From Salvelinus alpinus (taxonomy: Eukaryota > Chordata > Actinopteri > Salmoniformes > Salmonidae): DNA of 64,000 nucleotides. The position numbers and the translations under genes were made by a program. The notes beneath the pieces were generated by a model. The model was not told the DNA's origin. It did no database searches and worked only from the letters and a program-made list of their open reading frames with translations. This document shows positions 18,221-29,850 of this stretch, in pieces. How positions within the stretch are numbered: position 1 is the first letter of the stretch; each line of letters begins with the position of its first letter. The stretch lies in the NCBI RefSeq assembly GCF_045679555.1, contig NC_092091.1:85933962-85997961 (forward strand), read 5' to 3'.

Positions 18221-20765
18221 CCAACCCAAGCTGTATTGTTCAGTAGGATAATAGTAGACCAACCCAAGCTGTACTGTTCAGTAGGATAATAGTAGACTAA
18301 CCCAAGCTGTACTGTTCAGTAGGATAATAGTAGACCAACCCAAGCTGTACTGTTCAGTAGGATAATAGTAGACCAACCCAAGCTGTACTGTTCAGTAGGA
18401 TAATAGTAGACCAACCCAAGCTGTACTGTTCAGTAGGATAATAGTAGACCAACCCAAGCTGTACTGTTCAGTAGGATAATAGTAGACCAACCCAAGCTGT
18501 ACTGTTCAGTAGGATAATAGTAGACCAACCCAAGCTGTACTGTTCAGTAGTATAATAGTAGACCAAGCCAAGCTGTACTGTTCAGTAGGATAATAGTAGA
18601 CTAACCCAAGCTGTACTGTTCAGTAGGATAATAGTAGACCAACCAAAGCTGTACTGTTCAGTAGGATAATAGTAGACCAACCCAAGCTGTACTGTTCAGT
18701 AGGATAATAGTAGACCAACCCAAGCTGTACTGTTCAGTAGGATAATAGTAGACCAACCCAAGCTGTACTGTTCAGTAGGATAATAGTAGACCAACCCAAG
18801 CTGTACTGTTCAGTAGGATAATAGTAGAGCAACCCAAGCTGTACTGTTCAGTAGGATAATAGTAGACCAACCCACGCTGTACTGTTCAGTAGGATAATAG
18901 TAGATCAACCCAAGCTGTACTGTTCAGTAGGATAATAGTAGACCAACCCAAGCTGTACTGTTCAGTAGGATAATAGTTGGCCAACCCAAGCTGTACTGTT
19001 CAGCAGTATAATAGTAGACCAAGCCAAGCTGTACTGTTCAGTAGGATAATAGTAGACCAACCCAAGCTGTACTGTTCAGTAGGATAATAGTAGACCAACC
19101 CAAGCTGTACTGTTCAGTAGGATAATAGTAGACCAACCCAAGCTGTACTGGTCAGTAGGATAATAGTAGACCAACCCAAGCTGTACTGTTCAGTAGGATA
19201 ATAGTAGACCAACCCAAGCTGTACTGGTCAGTAGGATAATAGTAGACCAACCCAAGCTGTACTGTTCAGTAGGATAATAGTAGACCAACCCAAGCTGTAC
19301 TGTTCAGTAGGATAATAGTAGACCAACCCAAGCTGTACTGTTCAGTAAGATAATAGTAGACAAACCCAAGCTGTACTGTTCAGTAAGATAATAGTAGACC
19401 AACCCAAGCTGTACTGTTCAGTAGGATAATAGTAGACCAACCCAAGCTGTACTGTTCAGTAGGATAATAGTTGGCCAACCCAAGCTGTACTGTTCAGTAG
19501 TATAATAGTAGACCAAGCCAAGCTTTACTGTTCAGTAGGATAATATTAGACCAACCCAAGCTGTACTGTTCAGTAGGATAATAGTAGACCAACCCAAGCT
19601 GTACTGTTCAGTAGGATAATAGTAGACCAACCCAAGCTGTACTGGTCAGTAGGATAATAGTAGACCAACCCAAGCTGTACTGTTCAGTAGTATAATAGTA
19701 GACCAACCCAAGCTGTATTGGTCAGTAGGATAATAGTAGACCAACCCAAGCTGTACTGTTCAGTAGGATAATAGTAGACCAACCCAAGCTGTACTGGTCA
19801 GTAGGATAATAGTAGACCAACCCAAGCTGTACTGTTCAGTAGGATAATAGTAGACCAACCCAAGCTGTACTGTTCAGTAGGATAATAGTTGGCCAACCCA
19901 AGCTGTACTGTTCAGTAGGATAATAGTAGACCAACCCAAGCTGTACTGTTCAGTAGGATAATAGTAGACCAACCCAAGCTGTACTGTTCAGTAGGATAAT
20001 AGTAGACAAACCCAAGCTGTACTGTTCAGTAGGATAATAGTAGACCAACCCAAGCTGTACTGTTCAGTAAGATAATAGTAGACCAACCCAAGCTGTGCTG
20101 TTCAGTAGGATAATAGTAGACCAACCCAAGCTGTACTGTTCAGTAGGATAATAGTTGGCCAACCCAAGCTGTACTGTTCAGTAGGATAATAGTAGACCAA
20201 CCCAAGCTGTACTGTTCAGTAGGATAATAGTAGACCAACCCAAGCTGTACTGTTCAGTAGGATAATAGTAGACCAACCCAAGCTGTACTGTTCAGTAGGA
20301 TAATAGTAGACCAACCCAAGCTGTACTGGTCAGTAGGATAATAGTAGACCAACCCAAGCTGTACTGTTCAGTAGGATAATAGTAGACCAACCCAAGCTGT
20401 ACTGTTCAGTAGGATAATAGTAGACCAACCCAAGCTGTACTGTTCAGTAGGATAATAGTAGACCAACCCAAGCTGTACTGTTCATTAGGATAATAGTAGA
20501 CCAACCAAGCTGTACTGTTCAGTAGGATAATAGTAGACAAACCCAAGCTGTACTGTTCAGTAGGATAATAGTAGACAAACCCAAGCTGTACTGTTCAGTA
20601 GGATAATAGTAGACCAACCCAAGCTGTACTGGTCAGTAGGATAATAGTAGACCAACCCAAGCTGTATTGGTCAGTAGGATAATAGTAGACCAACCCAAGC
20701 TGTACTGTTCAGTAGGATAATAGTAGACCAACCCAAGCTGTACTGTTCAGTAGGATAATAGTAGG
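18221..20765. repeat. 38-bp minisatellite, about 67 units
   Basis: The unit is 'ccaacccaagctgtactgtt' followed by 'cagtaggataatagtaga'. Recurrent variants include 'actggtcag', 'atagttggcc', 'agtataatag' and 'agataatag', some repeating as groups. A single one-base loss is seen near 20502 ('ccaaccaagc'). Confidence 0.95.
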
Positions 20766-21193
20766 CCTTTTATTAAAACAGAGAAACTGAGTCACAAATT
20801 CACAGGTTTCATATTTTCTAATTTTTTTTCTAGGTTTTTGTTCTCAAATTCAGATGTTTTTAAACTTAATGGTTTGAAACCTGGACGTTTTTCTTCATAC
20901 TGTATTATGAGGCATGTCTTAACTTGCTTCAAAGTAGCCTATTGCCAAAATCCCACCATAGAAACGTAGAGGTAATTATTTTATAAAGACTTCCTCATTA
21001 TGAGTTCTCCTGTTCTAATGGTTTTCTTTAAACTATGTTTCATTATCTGTCAGGCAAAGACATTATCCTAAATAATCACATTATCAACACATGATAGTTG
21101 TTGTATCTTTAAACCCCCTCCTCTTTCTAACTGATATTTCCATCTCTGTCCATGAAACCTCTTCCATGGGCCCTGTGCATTTTAGAACACGGT
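20766..21193. other. Spacer without recognised gene
   Basis: AT-rich, apparently single-copy sequence between two arrays. I see no exon, RNA gene or repeat family in it. Confidence 0.5.
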
Positions 21194-21324
21194 TAGGAAC
21201 ATTAGGAGTAGGAACATTCAGGAGTAGGAACATACAGGAGTAGGAACATTCAGGAGTAGGAACATTCAGGAGTAGGAACATTCAGGAGTAGGAACATTCA
21301 GGAGTAGGAACATTCAGGAGTAGG
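21194..21324. repeat. 16-bp minisatellite, about 8 units
   Basis: The unit is 'caggagtaggaacatt'; the first copies are imperfect ('attaggagtaggaac', 'catacagg') and the rest perfect. The reverse-strand open frame across it is an artefact. Confidence 0.93.
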
Positions 21325-21607
21325 TCTACTGCCATGTGGACATTGCTGCTCCTACAATGTGAAGACATAATAGTTGATCACCATTTGAAGCTAAACATTC
21401 TGATCTGTTCCATCAGCCCTATTAATTGATATGACGTAAACCTCCACTACAATACTTTGATATGTATCAGTGGGGATTAAGAAGTGAGTTACACAATGCC
21501 CACTGAAAAACAAGTGGTTAAACAGAGTATACCTGAGTATACCTTCCACTACTCCACTGGTGTAGGCTACATTTAAAGAAATATACCTTTAATAAAATAC
21601 AAATATA
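21325..21607. other. Spacer, no gene seen
   Basis: Apparently single-copy sequence leading to the TA target site of the Tc1-like element. No coding signal is seen. Confidence 0.5.
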
Positions 21608-23188
21608 CACTGCTCAAAAAAATAAAGTGAACACTTAAACAACACAATGTAACTCCAAGTCAATCACACTTCTGTGAAATCAAACTGTCCACTTAGGAAG
21701 CAACACTGATTGACAATAAATTTCACATGCTGTTGTGCAAATGGAATAGACAACAGATGGAAATTATAGGCAATTAGCAAGACACCCCCAATAAAGGAGT
21801 GGTTCTGCAGGTGGTGACCACAGACCACTTCTCAGTTCCTATGCTTCCTGGCTGATGTTTTGGTCACTTTTGAATGCTGGCGGTGCTCTCACTCTAGTGG
21901 TAGCATGAGACGGAGTCTACAACCCACACAAGTGGCTCAGGTAGTGCAGCTCATCCAGGGTGGCACATCAATGCGAGCTGTGGCAAGAAGGTTTGCTGTG
22001 TCTGTCAGCGTAGTGTCCAGAGCATGGAGGCGCTACCAGGAGACAGGCCAGTACATCAGGAGACGTGGAGGAGGCCGTAGGAGGGCAACAACCCAGCAGC
22101 AGGACCGCTACCTCCGCCTTTGTGCAAGGAGGAGCAGGAGGAGCACTGCCAGAGCCCTGCAAAATGACCTCCAGCAGGCCACAAATGTGCATGTGTCTGC
22201 TCAAACGGTCAGAAACAGACTCCATGAGGGTGGTATGGGGGCCCGACGTCCACAGGTGGGGGTTGTGCTTACAGCCCAACACCGTGCAGGACGTTTGGCA
22301 TTTGCCAGAGAACACCAAGATTGGCAAATTCGCCACTGGCGCCCTGTGCTCTTCACAGATGAAAGCAGGTTCACACTGAGCACATGTGACAGACATGACA
22401 GAGTCTGGAGACGCCGTGGAGAACGTTCTGCTGCCTGCAACATCCTCCAGCATTACCGGTTTGGCGGTGGGTCAGTCATGGTGTGGGGTGGCATTTCTTT
22501 GGGGGGCCGCACAGCCCTCCATGTGCTCGCCAGAGGTAGCCTGACTGCCATTAGGTACCGAGATGAGATCCTCAGACCCCTTTTGAGACCATATGCTGGT
22601 GCGGTTGGCCCTGGGTTCCTCCTAATGCAAGACAATGCTAGACCTCATGTGGCTGGAGTGTGTCAGCAGTTCCTGCAAGAGGAAGGCATTGATGCTATGG
22701 ACTGGCCCGCCCGTTCCCCAGACCTGAATCCAATTGAGCACATCTCGGACATCATGTCTCGCTCCATCCACCAACGCCACGTTGCACCACAGACTGTCCA
22801 GGAGTTGGCGGATGCTTTAGTCCAGGTCTGGGAGGAGATCCCTCAGGAGACCATCCGCCACCTCATCAGGAGCATGCCCAGACGTTGTAGGGAGGTCATA
22901 CAGGCATGTGGAGGCCACACACACTACTGAGCCTCATTTAAACTTGTTTTAAGGACATTGCATCAAAGTTGGATCAGCCTGTAGTGTGGTTTTCCACTTT
23001 AATTTTGAGTGTGACTCCAAATCCAGACCTCCATGGGTTGATAAATTTGATTTCCATTGATCATTTTTGTGTGATTTTGTTGTCAGCACATTCAACTATG
23101 TAAAGAAAAAAGTATTTAATAAGAATATTTCATTCATTCAGATCTAGGATGTGTTATTTTAGTGTTCCCTTTATTTTTTTAAGCAGTG
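21608..23188 (+). mobile_element. Full-length Tc1/mariner transposon
   Basis: A 1,581-bp element flanked by TA on both sides (21606-21607 and 23189-23190), the expected target duplication. The left end 'cactgctcaaaaaaataaag' and the right end, read in reverse as 'cactgcttaaaaaaataaag', form inverted repeats of about 29 bp with three mismatches. It contains one open transposase frame on the plus strand. Both ends and the frame are present, so this copy is young or recently active by appearance. Confidence 0.95.
21905..22930 (+). CDS. Tc1-like DD34E transposase
   Basis: A 341-codon frame, the usual length for Tc1 transposases, which cut and paste the element at TA sites. The start is taken at ATG 21905 ([20 protein letters not shown]) because the paired helix-turn-helix begins there; an in-frame ATG at 21860 adds 15 atypical residues. 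Residues about 5-60 form the first HTH and 60-120 the second, with a GRRR-type linker ([10 protein letters not shown]). The DDE domain shows FTDESRF (first D), [10 protein letters not shown] (second D) and NPIEH (E). There are 34 residues between the second D and E, giving DD34E. No stop or frameshift is seen. Expression is not shown by the sequence. Confidence 0.95.
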   Translation: MRRSLQPTQVAQVVQLIQGGTSMRAVARRFAVSVSVVSRAWRRYQETGQYIRRRGGGRRRATTQQQDRYLRLCARRSRRSTARALQNDLQQATNVHVSAQTVRNRLHEGGMGARRPQVGVVLTAQHRAGRLAFAREHQDWQIRHWRPVLFTDESRFTLSTCDRHDRVWRRRGERSAACNILQHYRFGGGSVMVWGGISLGGRTALHVLARGSLTAIRYRDEILRPLLRPYAGAVGPGFLLMQDNARPHVAGVCQQFLQEEGIDAMDWPARSPDLNPIEHISDIMSRSIHQRHVAPQTVQELADALVQVWEEIPQETIRHLIRSMPRRCREVIQACGGHTHY

Positions 23189-23592
23189 TATATAGCACAA
23201 TATAAAACATTTGCATAAACCCATCACTACTAACATGGTGTCTTCCAATACACCGATTCACATGAACGTGTAATTTGGGACAGGCACTACAAAGCCAGCC
23301 TGAATGCAGTAGCTCTGGTCCTTGGTGTGGTAAAGGGAGAGGGAGAGGAGGACCGTGTGATGACAGCAGCAGGAACGTCGTTTGAAGTTGAAAGAACGTC
23401 GAGTACAGTTAGCGAGAAAGATGAGTGGACAACAGTGAAGTCCAAGAATGGAACAAAAAGGACTAACATTTTGTGGAAAATTAATCTGATGAACCGTTGC
23501 TTGTTGGAGAATGTTCTTCGTTGGATAAGGATGTTAAATTGGGAAACCCTTTTGAAGTCAGGAGGATGGTGAATAAGGTGTTGAATTGTGGA
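23189..23592 (+). other. Spacer with a weak open frame (23327-23572)
   Basis: The 81-codon plus-strand frame reads MVKGEGEEDRVM, then SEKDEWTTVKSKNGTKRT. The DEWTTVKSKNG stretch vaguely resembles N-terminal ORF1 segments of fish retrotransposons, but I cannot confirm it. There is no intact domain, and it may be a chance frame or a retroelement fragment. Confidence 0.25.
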
Positions 23593-23874
23593 TGTAGTCA
23601 TAGTAACCAGGAGTGGTATGGTGTTGATATTGTGTAGTAATAGTAACCAGGAGTGGTATGGTGTTGATGTCGTGTAGTCATAGTAACCAAGAGTGGTATG
23701 GTGTTTATATCGTGTAGTCATAGTAACCAAGAGTGGTATGGTGTTGATATCGTGTAGTCATAGTAACCAGGAGTGGTATGGTGTTTATATCGTGTAGTCA
23801 TAGTAACCAGGAGTGGTATGGTGTTGATATCGTGTGGTCATAGTAACATGGAGTGGTATGGTGTTGATATGGTG
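23593..23874. repeat. 40-bp minisatellite, 7 units
   Basis: The unit is 'tagtcatagtaaccaggagt' followed by 'ggtatggtgttgatatcgtg'. Units vary at accaG/A and gttG/Tat. The last unit degenerates to 'gtggtcatagtaacatgg'. Confidence 0.93.
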
Positions 23875-24050
23875 TGTATATAAAGAGCAAAAGGAACATG
23901 CATTGTGGCTAGCGAAATTATCGACACATGAAGTGAACAGTTTTGATATTCGGAGCAGCCACCGGTAAAAGCTGTTTCTCTGGCGTCCCGTTGGACATTG
24001 ATGATCAATATCTCAGACATTAAATTCCAGGAGTAGTTAATGGACGTCTC
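23875..24050. other. Spacer between the 40-bp array and the satellite
   Basis: About 175 bp of apparently single-copy sequence. A TATA-like 'gtatataaag' lies at 23876-23885, but no exon follows before the satellite, so no promoter is called. It has more CpG ('agcgaaattatcgac', 'ggcgtcccgttgg') than the adjoining satellite. Confidence 0.4.
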
Positions 24051-27000
24051 TTGACCCCTATGGAGAATGTAGCTGTTTATCTGTATTATTGACCCCTATG
24101 GAGAATGTAGCTGTTTATCTGTATTATTGACCTCTATGGAGAATGTAGCTGTTTATCTGTATTATTGACCCCTATGGAGAATGTAGCTGTTTATCTGTAT
24201 TATTGACCTCTATGGAGAATGTAGCTGTTTATCTGTATTATTGACCCCTATGGAGAATGTAGCTGTTTATCTGTATTATTGACCTCTATGGAGAATGTAG
24301 CTGTTTATCTGTATTATTGACCTCTATGGAGAATGTAGCTGTTTATCTGTATTATTGACCCCTATGGAGAATGTATCTGTTTATCTGTATTATTGACCCA
24401 TATGGAGAATGTATCTGTTTGTCTGTATTATTGACCCCTATGGAGAATGTAGCTGTTTATCTGTATTATTGACCTCTATGGAGAATGTAGCTGTTTATCT
24501 GTATTATTGACCCCTATGGAGAATGTATCTGTTTATCTGTATTATTGACCCCTATGGAGAATGAGGCTGTTTGTCTGTATTATTGACCCCTATGGAGAAT
24601 GTAGCTGTTTATCTGTATTATTGACCCCTATGGAGAATGTAGCTGTTTATCTGTATTATTGACCTATATGGAGAATGTAGCTGTTTATCTGTATTATTGA
24701 CCTCTATGGAGAATGTAGCTGTTTATCTGTATTATTGACCTCTATGGAGAATGTAGCTGTTTATCTGTATTATTGACCCCTATGGAGAATGTAGCTGTTT
24801 ATCTGTATTATTGACCCCTATGGAGAATGTAGCTGTTTATCTGTATTATTGACCCCTATGGAGAATGTAGCTGTTTATCTGTATTATTGACCTCTATGGA
24901 GAATGTAGCTGTTTATCTGTATTATTGACCTCTATGGAGAATGTAGCTGTTTATCTGTATTATTGACCCCTATGGAGAATGTAGCTGTTTATCTGTATTA
25001 TTGACCCCTATGGAGAATGTAGCTGTTTATCTGTATTATTGACCCCTATGGAGAATGTAGCTGTTTATCTGTATTATTGACCTCTATGGAGAATGTAGCT
25101 GTTTATCTGTATTATTGACCTCTATGGAGAATGTAGCTGTTTATCTGTATTATTGACCCCTATGGAGAATGTAGCTGTTTATCTGTATTATTGACCTCTA
25201 TGGAGAATGTAGCTGTTTATCTGTATTATTGACCTCTATGGAGAATGTAGCTGTTTTTCTGTATTATTGACCTCTATGGAGAATGTATCTGTTTATCTGT
25301 ATTATTGACCTCTATGGAGAATGTATCTGTTTATCTGTATTATTGACCTCTATGGAGAATGTATCTGTTTATCTGTATCATTGACCTCTATGGAGAATGT
25401 AGCTGTTTTTCTGTATTATTGACCCCTATGGAGAATGTAGCTGTTTATCTGTATTATTGACCCCTATGGAGAATGTAGCTGTTTATCTGTATTATTGACC
25501 CCTATGGAGAATGTAGCTGTTTATCTGTATTATTGACCTCTATGGAGAATGTAGATGTTTATCTGTATTATTGACCCCTATGGAGAATGTAGCTGTTTAT
25601 CTGTATTATTGACCTCTATGGAGAATGTAGCTGTTTATCTGTATTATTGACCTCTATGGAGAATGTAGCTGTTTATCTGTATTATTGACCCCTATGGAGA
25701 ATGTAGCTGTTTATCTGTATTATTGACCTCTATGGAGAATGTAGCTGTTTATCTGTATTATTGACCTCTATGGAGAATGTAGCTGTTTATCTGTATTATT
25801 GACCTCTATGGAGAATGTAGCTGTTTATCTGTATTATTGACCCCTATGGAGAATGTAGCTGTTTATCTGTATTATTGACCCCTATGGAGAATGTAGCTGT
25901 TTATCTGTATTATTGACCCCTATGGAGAATGTAGCTGTTTATCTGTATTATTGACCTCTATGGAGAATGTAGCTGTTTATCTGTATTATTGACCTCTATG
26001 GAGAATGTAGCTGTTTATCTGTATTATTGACCCCTATGGAGAATGTAGCTGTTTATCTGTATTATTGACCCCTATGGAGAATGTAGCTGTTTATCTGTAT
26101 TATTGACCCCTATGGAGAATGTAGCTGTTTATCTGTATTATTGACCTCAATGGAGAATGTAGCTGTTTATCTGTATTATTGACCTCTATGGAGAATGTAG
26201 CTGTTTATCTGTATTATTGACCCCTATGGAGAATGTAGCTGTTTATCTGTATTATTGACCTCTATGGAGAATGTAGCTGTTTATCTGTATTATTGACCTC
26301 TATGGAGAATGCAGCTGTTTTTCTGTATTATTGACCTCTATGTAGAATGTATCTGTTTATCTGTATTATTGACCTCTATGGAGAATGTATCTGTTTATCT
26401 GTATTATTGACCTCTATGGAGAATGTATCTGTTTATCTGTATTATTGACCTCTATGGAGAATGTAGCTGTTTATCTGTATTATTGACCCCTATGGAGAAT
26501 GTAGCTGTTTATCTGTATTATTGACCCCTATGGAGAATGTAGATGTTTATCTGTATTATTGACCTCTATGGAGAATGTAGCTGTTTATCTGTATTATTGA
26601 CCTCTATGGAGAATGTATCTGTTTATCTGTATTATTGACCTCTATGGAGAATGTAGCTGTTTATCTGTATTATTGACCCCTATGGAGAATGTATCTGTTT
26701 ATCTGTATTATTGACCCCTATGGAGAATGTAGCTGTTTATCTGTATTATTGACCCCTATGGAGAATGTAGCTGTTTATCTGTATTATTGACCTCTATGGA
26801 GAATGTAGCTGTTTATCTGTATTATTGACCCCTATGGAGAATGTAGCTGTTTATCTGTATTATTGACCTTTATGGAGAATGTAGCTGTTTATCTGTATTA
26901 TTGACCTCTATGGAGAATGTAGCTGTTTATCTGTATTATTGACCCCTATGGAGAATGTAGCTGTTTATCTGTATTATTGACCTCTATGGAGAATGTAGCT

Positions 27001-29640
27001 GTTTATCTGTATTATTGACCCCTATGGAGAATGTAGCTGTTTATCTGTATTATTGACCCCTATGGAGAATGTAGCTGTTTACCTGTATTATTGACCCCTA
27101 TGGAGAATGTAGCTGTTTATCTGTATTATTGACCCCTATGGAGAATGTAGCTGTTTATCTGTATTATTGACCCCTATGGAGAATGTAGCTGTTTATCTGT
27201 ATTATTGACCCCTATGGAGAATGTAGCTGTTTATCTGTATTATTGACATCTATGGAGAATGTAGCTGTTTATCTGTATTATTGACCCCTATGGAGAATGT
27301 AGCTGTTTATCTGTATTATTGACCCCTATGGAGAATGTAGCTGTTTATCTGTATTATTGACCCCTATGGAGAATGTAGCTGTTTATCTGTATTATTGACC
27401 CCTATGGATAATGTAGCTGTTTATCTGTATTATTGACCCCTATGGAGAATGTAGCTGTTTATCTGTATTATTGACCCCTATGGAGAATGTAGCTGTTTAT
27501 CTGTATTATTGACCCCTATGGAGAATGTATCTGTTTATCTGTATTATTGACCCCTATGGAGAATGTAGCTGTTTATCTGTATTATTGACCCCTATGGAGA
27601 ATGTAGCTGTTTATCTGTATTATTGACCTCTATGGAGAATGTAGCTGTTTATCTGTATTATTGACCCCTATGGAGAATGTAGCTGTTTATCTGTATTATT
27701 GACCTCTATGGAGAATGTAGCTGTTTATCTGTATTATTGACCTCTATGGAGAATGTAGCTGTTTATCTGTATTATTGACCCCTATGGAGAATGTAGCTGT
27801 TTATCTGTATTATTGACCCCTATGGAGAATGTAGCTGTTTATCTGTATTATTGACCCCTATGGAGAATGTAGCTGTTTATCTGTATTATTGACCTCTATG
27901 GAGAATGTAGCTGTTTATCTGTATTATTGACCTCTATGGAGAATGTAGCTGTTTATCTGTATTATTGACCCCTATGGAGAATGTAGCTGTTTATCTGTAT
28001 TATTGACCCCTATGGAGAATGTAGCTGTTTATCTGTATTATTTACCCCTATGGAGAATGTAGCTGTTTATCTGTATTATTGACCTCTATGGAGAATGTAG
28101 CTGTTTATCTGTATTATTGACCTCTATGGAGAATGTAGCTGTTTTTCTGTATTATTGACCTCTATGGAGAATGTATCTGTTTATCTGTATTATTGACCTC
28201 TATGGAGAATGTATCTGTTTATCTGTATTATTGACCTCTATGGAGAATGTATCTGTTTATCTGTATTATTGACCTCTATGGAGAATGTAGCTGTTTATCT
28301 GTATTATTGACCCCTATGGAGAATGTAGCTGTTTATCTGTATTATTGACCCCTATGGAGAATGTAGCTGTTTATCTGTATTATTGACCCCTATGGAGAAT
28401 GTAGCTGTTTATCTGTATTATTGACCTCTATGGAGAATGTAGATGTTTATCTGTATTATTGACCCCTATGGAGAATGTAGCTGTTTATCTGTATTATTGA
28501 CCTCTATGGAGAATGTAGCTGTTTATCTGTATTATTGACCTCTATGGAGAATGTAGCTGTTTATCTGTATTATTGACCCCTATGGAGAATGTAGCTGTTT
28601 ATCTGTATTATTGACCTCTATGGAGAATGTAGCTGTTTATCTGTATTATTGACCCCTATGGAGAATGTAGCTGTTTATCTGTATTATTGACCTCTATGGA
28701 GAATGTAGCTGTTTATCTGTATTATTGACCCCTATGGAGAATGTAGCTGTTTATCTGTATTATTGACCTCTATGGAGAATGTAGCTGTTTATCTGTATTA
28801 TTGACCCCTATGGAGAATGTATCTGTTTATCTGTATTATTGACCCCTATGGAGAATGTAGCTGTTTATCTGTATTATTGACCCCTATGGAGAATGTAGCT
28901 GTTTATCTGTATTATTGACCTCTATGGAGAATGTAGCTGTTTATCTGTATTATTGACCCCTATGGAGAATGTAGCTGTTTATCTGTATTATTGACCTTTA
29001 TGGAGAATGTAGCTGTTTATCTGTATTATTGACCTCTATGGAGAATGTAGCTGTTTATCTGTATTATTGACCCCTATGGAGAATGTAGCTGTTTATCTGT
29101 ATTATTGACCTCTATGGAGAATGTAGCTGTTTATCTGTATTATTGACCCCTATGGAGAATGTAGCTGTTTATCTGTATTATTGACCCCTATGGAGAATGT
29201 AGCTGTTTACCTGTATTATTGACCCCTATGGAGAATGTAGCTGTTTATCTGTATTATTGACCCCTATGGAGAATGTAGCTGTTTATCTGTATTATTGACC
29301 CCTATGGAGAATGTAGCTGTTTATCTGTATTATTGACCTCTATGGAGAATGTAGCTGTTTATCTGTATTATTGACCCCTATGGAGAATGTAGCTGTTTAT
29401 CTGTATTATTGACCCCTATGGAGAATGTAGCTGTTTATCTGTATTATTGACCCCTATGGAGAATGTAGCTGTTTATCTGTATTATTGACCCCTATGGAGA
29501 ATGTAGCTGTTTATCTGTATTATTGACCCCTATGGAGAATGTAGCTGTTTATCTGTATTATTGACCCCTATGGAGAATGTAGCTGTTTATCTGTATTATT
29601 GACCCCTATGGAGAATGTAGCTGTTTATCTGTATTATTGA

Positions 29641-29850
29641 ACCCTATGGAGAATATAGCTGTTTATATGTATTATTGACCCCTATGGAGAATGTAGCTGT
29701 TTATCTGTATTATTGACCTCTATGGAGAATGTAGCTGTTTATCTGTATTATTGAACCCTATGGAGAATGTAGCTGTTTATCTGTATTATTGACCTCTATG
29801 GAGAATGTAGCTGTTTATCTGTATTAATGACCCCTATGGAGAATGTAGCT
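29641..29850. repeat. Six-unit variant cassette within the satellite (first of nine)
   Basis: A marked unit ('gaaccctatggagaatatag', followed by 'tttatatg' in most copies) is followed by ordinary units, a 'gaaccc' unit three positions on and 'attaatgacccc' five positions on. The same cassette starts at 29641, 32757, 35759, 36101, 37241, 44309, 51073, 57875 and 61561. All spacings are multiples of 38. The copies at 44309 and 51073 share 'tttatctg' instead of 'tttatatg'. Confidence 0.85.

Noticed and set aside
18221..20765. Common origin with the 38-bp satellite at 24051
   Set aside because: Only short matches by eye; equal period alone is not enough. Kept as a low-interest finding to test.
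21968..22453. Reverse-strand and other-frame open frames inside the transposase
   Set aside because: Shadows of the 21905-22930 frame without domains of their own.
23327..23572. Small protein-coding gene
   Set aside because: 81 codons without a recognisable domain, exon signals or conservation evidence; possibly a retroelement scrap.
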